In this document: positions 62,977 to 64,000 of the stretch, piece after piece | How positions within the stretch are numbered: the first letter of the stretch is position 1 | Layout of the letters: every line of letters begins with the position of its first letter | Source: Bacillus rhizoplanae | Lineage (GTDB): Bacteria > Bacillota > Bacilli > Bacillales > Bacillaceae_G | Assembly (NCBI RefSeq): GCF_917563915.1 | Contig: NZ_CAKJTI010000006.1 | Location: 140,886-204,885 of the forward strand | Length of the DNA stretch: 64,000 nucleotides | Reading direction: 5' to 3' | Made by a program: the position numbers and the translations under genes | Notes under the pieces: generated by a model | The model's database searches: none | The model's input: the letters and a program-made list of their open reading frames with translations, nothing else | Told to the model about the DNA's origin: nothing

Positions 62977-63657
62977 GCTTTCCACTTCGGCTTGTCGTAC
63001 ACTTTCAAGATGCTGAATGGCATAGTACACGTCAGCTGTATGCATTTTTTGGTCAACAGACATTTTCATTTGTAGAAAATGAGCTCCATTTTCTAACGTT
63101 TTGAGTTTCATATTTTTAACTTTTATATCCATCTTCTTGATGTCTTCGATAACGGTAGGGATATTTTCCATGCTATTCACAACGAGTTTTACAACAATCT
63201 CGCGTTGACGAAGTGACTTCGGCCCTAAAATACTCATTACAAAAGGAATAAGTTCTACACTAATCATAAGAAAACACATGCCGAAGATCGCTTCTAGATA
63301 AAAACCAGCTCCGACTGCGATGCCAATTCCAGATGCCCCCCAAATCATTGCAGCAGTGGTGAGGCCTGCGATACTATCGTTACCTCTTCGTAAAATAACA
63401 CCAGCTCCTAAAAAACCGATTCCTGATACAACTTGAGCTGCTAAGCGGAGGGGATCCATGCCGATTCTGTTTGAGACGGAGCTCGGTAAGTTATAAGCTG
63501 CTTCAATTGAAACAATGGTAAGTAAACAACTAATAATAGAAATAACTAAGCAAGTTTTGAGGCCTAGTGGTTTTCGCCTTAATTCCCGTTCTAAACCAAT
63601 CGCAAATCCTAAAATGGCAGAGAGGCCTAACTTAAGTAATAAATCGAAGTGTTCCAT
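62971..63657 (-). CDS. MgtC/SapB family membrane protein
   Basis: This 228-aa protein has four to five helices with the conserved GLERELRRKPLGLKTCLVI near residue 22, VVSGIGFLGAGVILRR near residue 75 and GLTTAAMIWGASGIGIAVG near 95, then a cytoplasmic ACT-like C-terminal domain (~145-228). MgtC-like proteins affect growth in low Mg and ATP homeostasis. I chose ATG 63657 behind GGAGGGG; the longer frame lacks signals. Confidence 0.88.
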   Translation of the reverse strand: MEHFDLLLKLGLSAILGFAIGLERELRRKPLGLKTCLVISIISCLLTIVSIEAAYNLPSSVSNRIGMDPLRLAAQVVSGIGFLGAGVILRRGNDSIAGLTTAAMIWGASGIGIAVGAGFYLEAIFGMCFLMISVELIPFVMSILGPKSLRQREIVVKLVVNSMENIPTVIEDIKKMDIKVKNMKLKTLENGAHFLQMKMSVDQKMHTADVYYAIQHLESVRQAEVESM

Positions 63658-63848
63658 TTGTATCCCCTCCTGTAAATTGAGGTAATAGACGAGTTTATAT
63701 TTTATGTATATGGTACAAGGAAGGGAAGTTGGACAGTTTTTATAAAAAAATTTAAAAGGGTGTTGCATTTCGATTTTCACCATGCTATATTAATAAACGT
63801 CGCTGATGCACAACAGCAGAAAGCACAAAAAAGAAATAAAAAACAATG

Positions 63849-63877
63849 TTGACATCAAAAAACAAAGATGTTAACAT
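63849..63877 (+). promoter_or_regulatory. rRNA operon promoter
   Basis: TTGACA (63849-63854) and TAACAT (63872-63877) are separated by exactly 17 bp. Together with the leader motif TTCTTTGAAAACTGAACG (starting 63910) this is a typical rrn promoter and leader. Confidence 0.8.
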
Positions 63878-63975
63878 AAGGAAGTCGCAATTGAGCGGCT
63901 AACAAGTTCTTTGAAAACTGAACGAAACAAACAACGTGAAACGTCAATTTTTATTTATGATGCTAGACAAACACT

Positions 63976-64000
63976 TTATTGGAGAGTTTGATCCTGGCTC
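63976..64000 (+). rRNA. rrs: 16S ribosomal RNA, 5' end (continues past the window)
   Basis: TTATTGGAGAGTTTGATCCT(GGCTC) is the start of a Bacillus 16S gene. Only about 25 bases are included. The exact first base is uncertain by one or two. Confidence 0.95.

Overview
The window reads as a Bacillus cereus-group chromosome. The evidence is low GC, B. subtilis-like yut/yum/yui/yug gene order, about twenty copies of the cereus-group repeat bcr1, and a B. cereus-type AlkD. Several proteins look clearly diverged from the usual B. cereus/anthracis sequences as I remember them, so a deeper-branching species of the group is possible; this is inference.

Layout. (1) 1-3325: end of a type II NADH dehydrogenase (yutJ-like), yuzB, dapF, the Fe-S carrier yutM and a 56-aa protein. 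(2) 3559-9896: an amino-acid permease, a duplicated pair of FbpB-like small basic proteins, a stop-interrupted gene, a DUF523 gene whose C-terminus was rewritten by bcr1, a winged-helix protein and an MFS exporter. (3) 10110-12264: small accessory island with a YhdJ-like orphan adenine methyltransferase. (4) 12613-21395: yumC, yumB, a Nudix hydrolase, yuiB, yuiC, a DUF309 gene, pepA and pgcA. (5) 21726-38238: a large cell-envelope glycosylation region. It holds two separate polyprenyl-phosphate-sugar modules flanking gtaB (EamA pair + DUF2142 + GT2 + DUF2304; then GT2 + GtrA + two YfhO proteins). An opposing operon encodes an O-antigen-ligase-like protein, a GT4 and a MurJ-like flippase. (6) 38602-47813: bioY with a BirA operator, a DUF3298-type lipo/secreted protein, a menI-like thioesterase, glyQS with a T-box, alkD, an ArsB/NhaD transporter, kapD, kapB and a sodC-like lipoprotein. 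(7) 48256-52473: a two-component system plus two membrane proteins, GC-richer by eye and bracketed by bcr1 fragments, interrupting the kapB-patB neighbourhood. (8) 52516-63657: the yug cluster (patB, yugE, yugF, a 2-hydroxyacid dehydrogenase, alaR-alaT, yugI, yuzA, pgi, yugN, yugO) and an MgtC-family gene. (9) 63849-64000: promoter, leader and first bases of a 16S rRNA gene.

The most striking content is the bcr1 family. Full-length, 124-bp, 108-bp and fragmentary forms coexist, as does a 119-bp-period tandem array. Two nearly identical copies are nested in a second repeat family, and an unoccupied copy of that target lies at about 12410; comparison shows a TTTAT duplication. Two helices of bcr1 differ in sequence between subfamilies but keep their pairing, while the linker between them is conserved. 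Several copies abut or create stop codons of genes.

No tRNA, CRISPR array, prophage or complete insertion sequence was seen.
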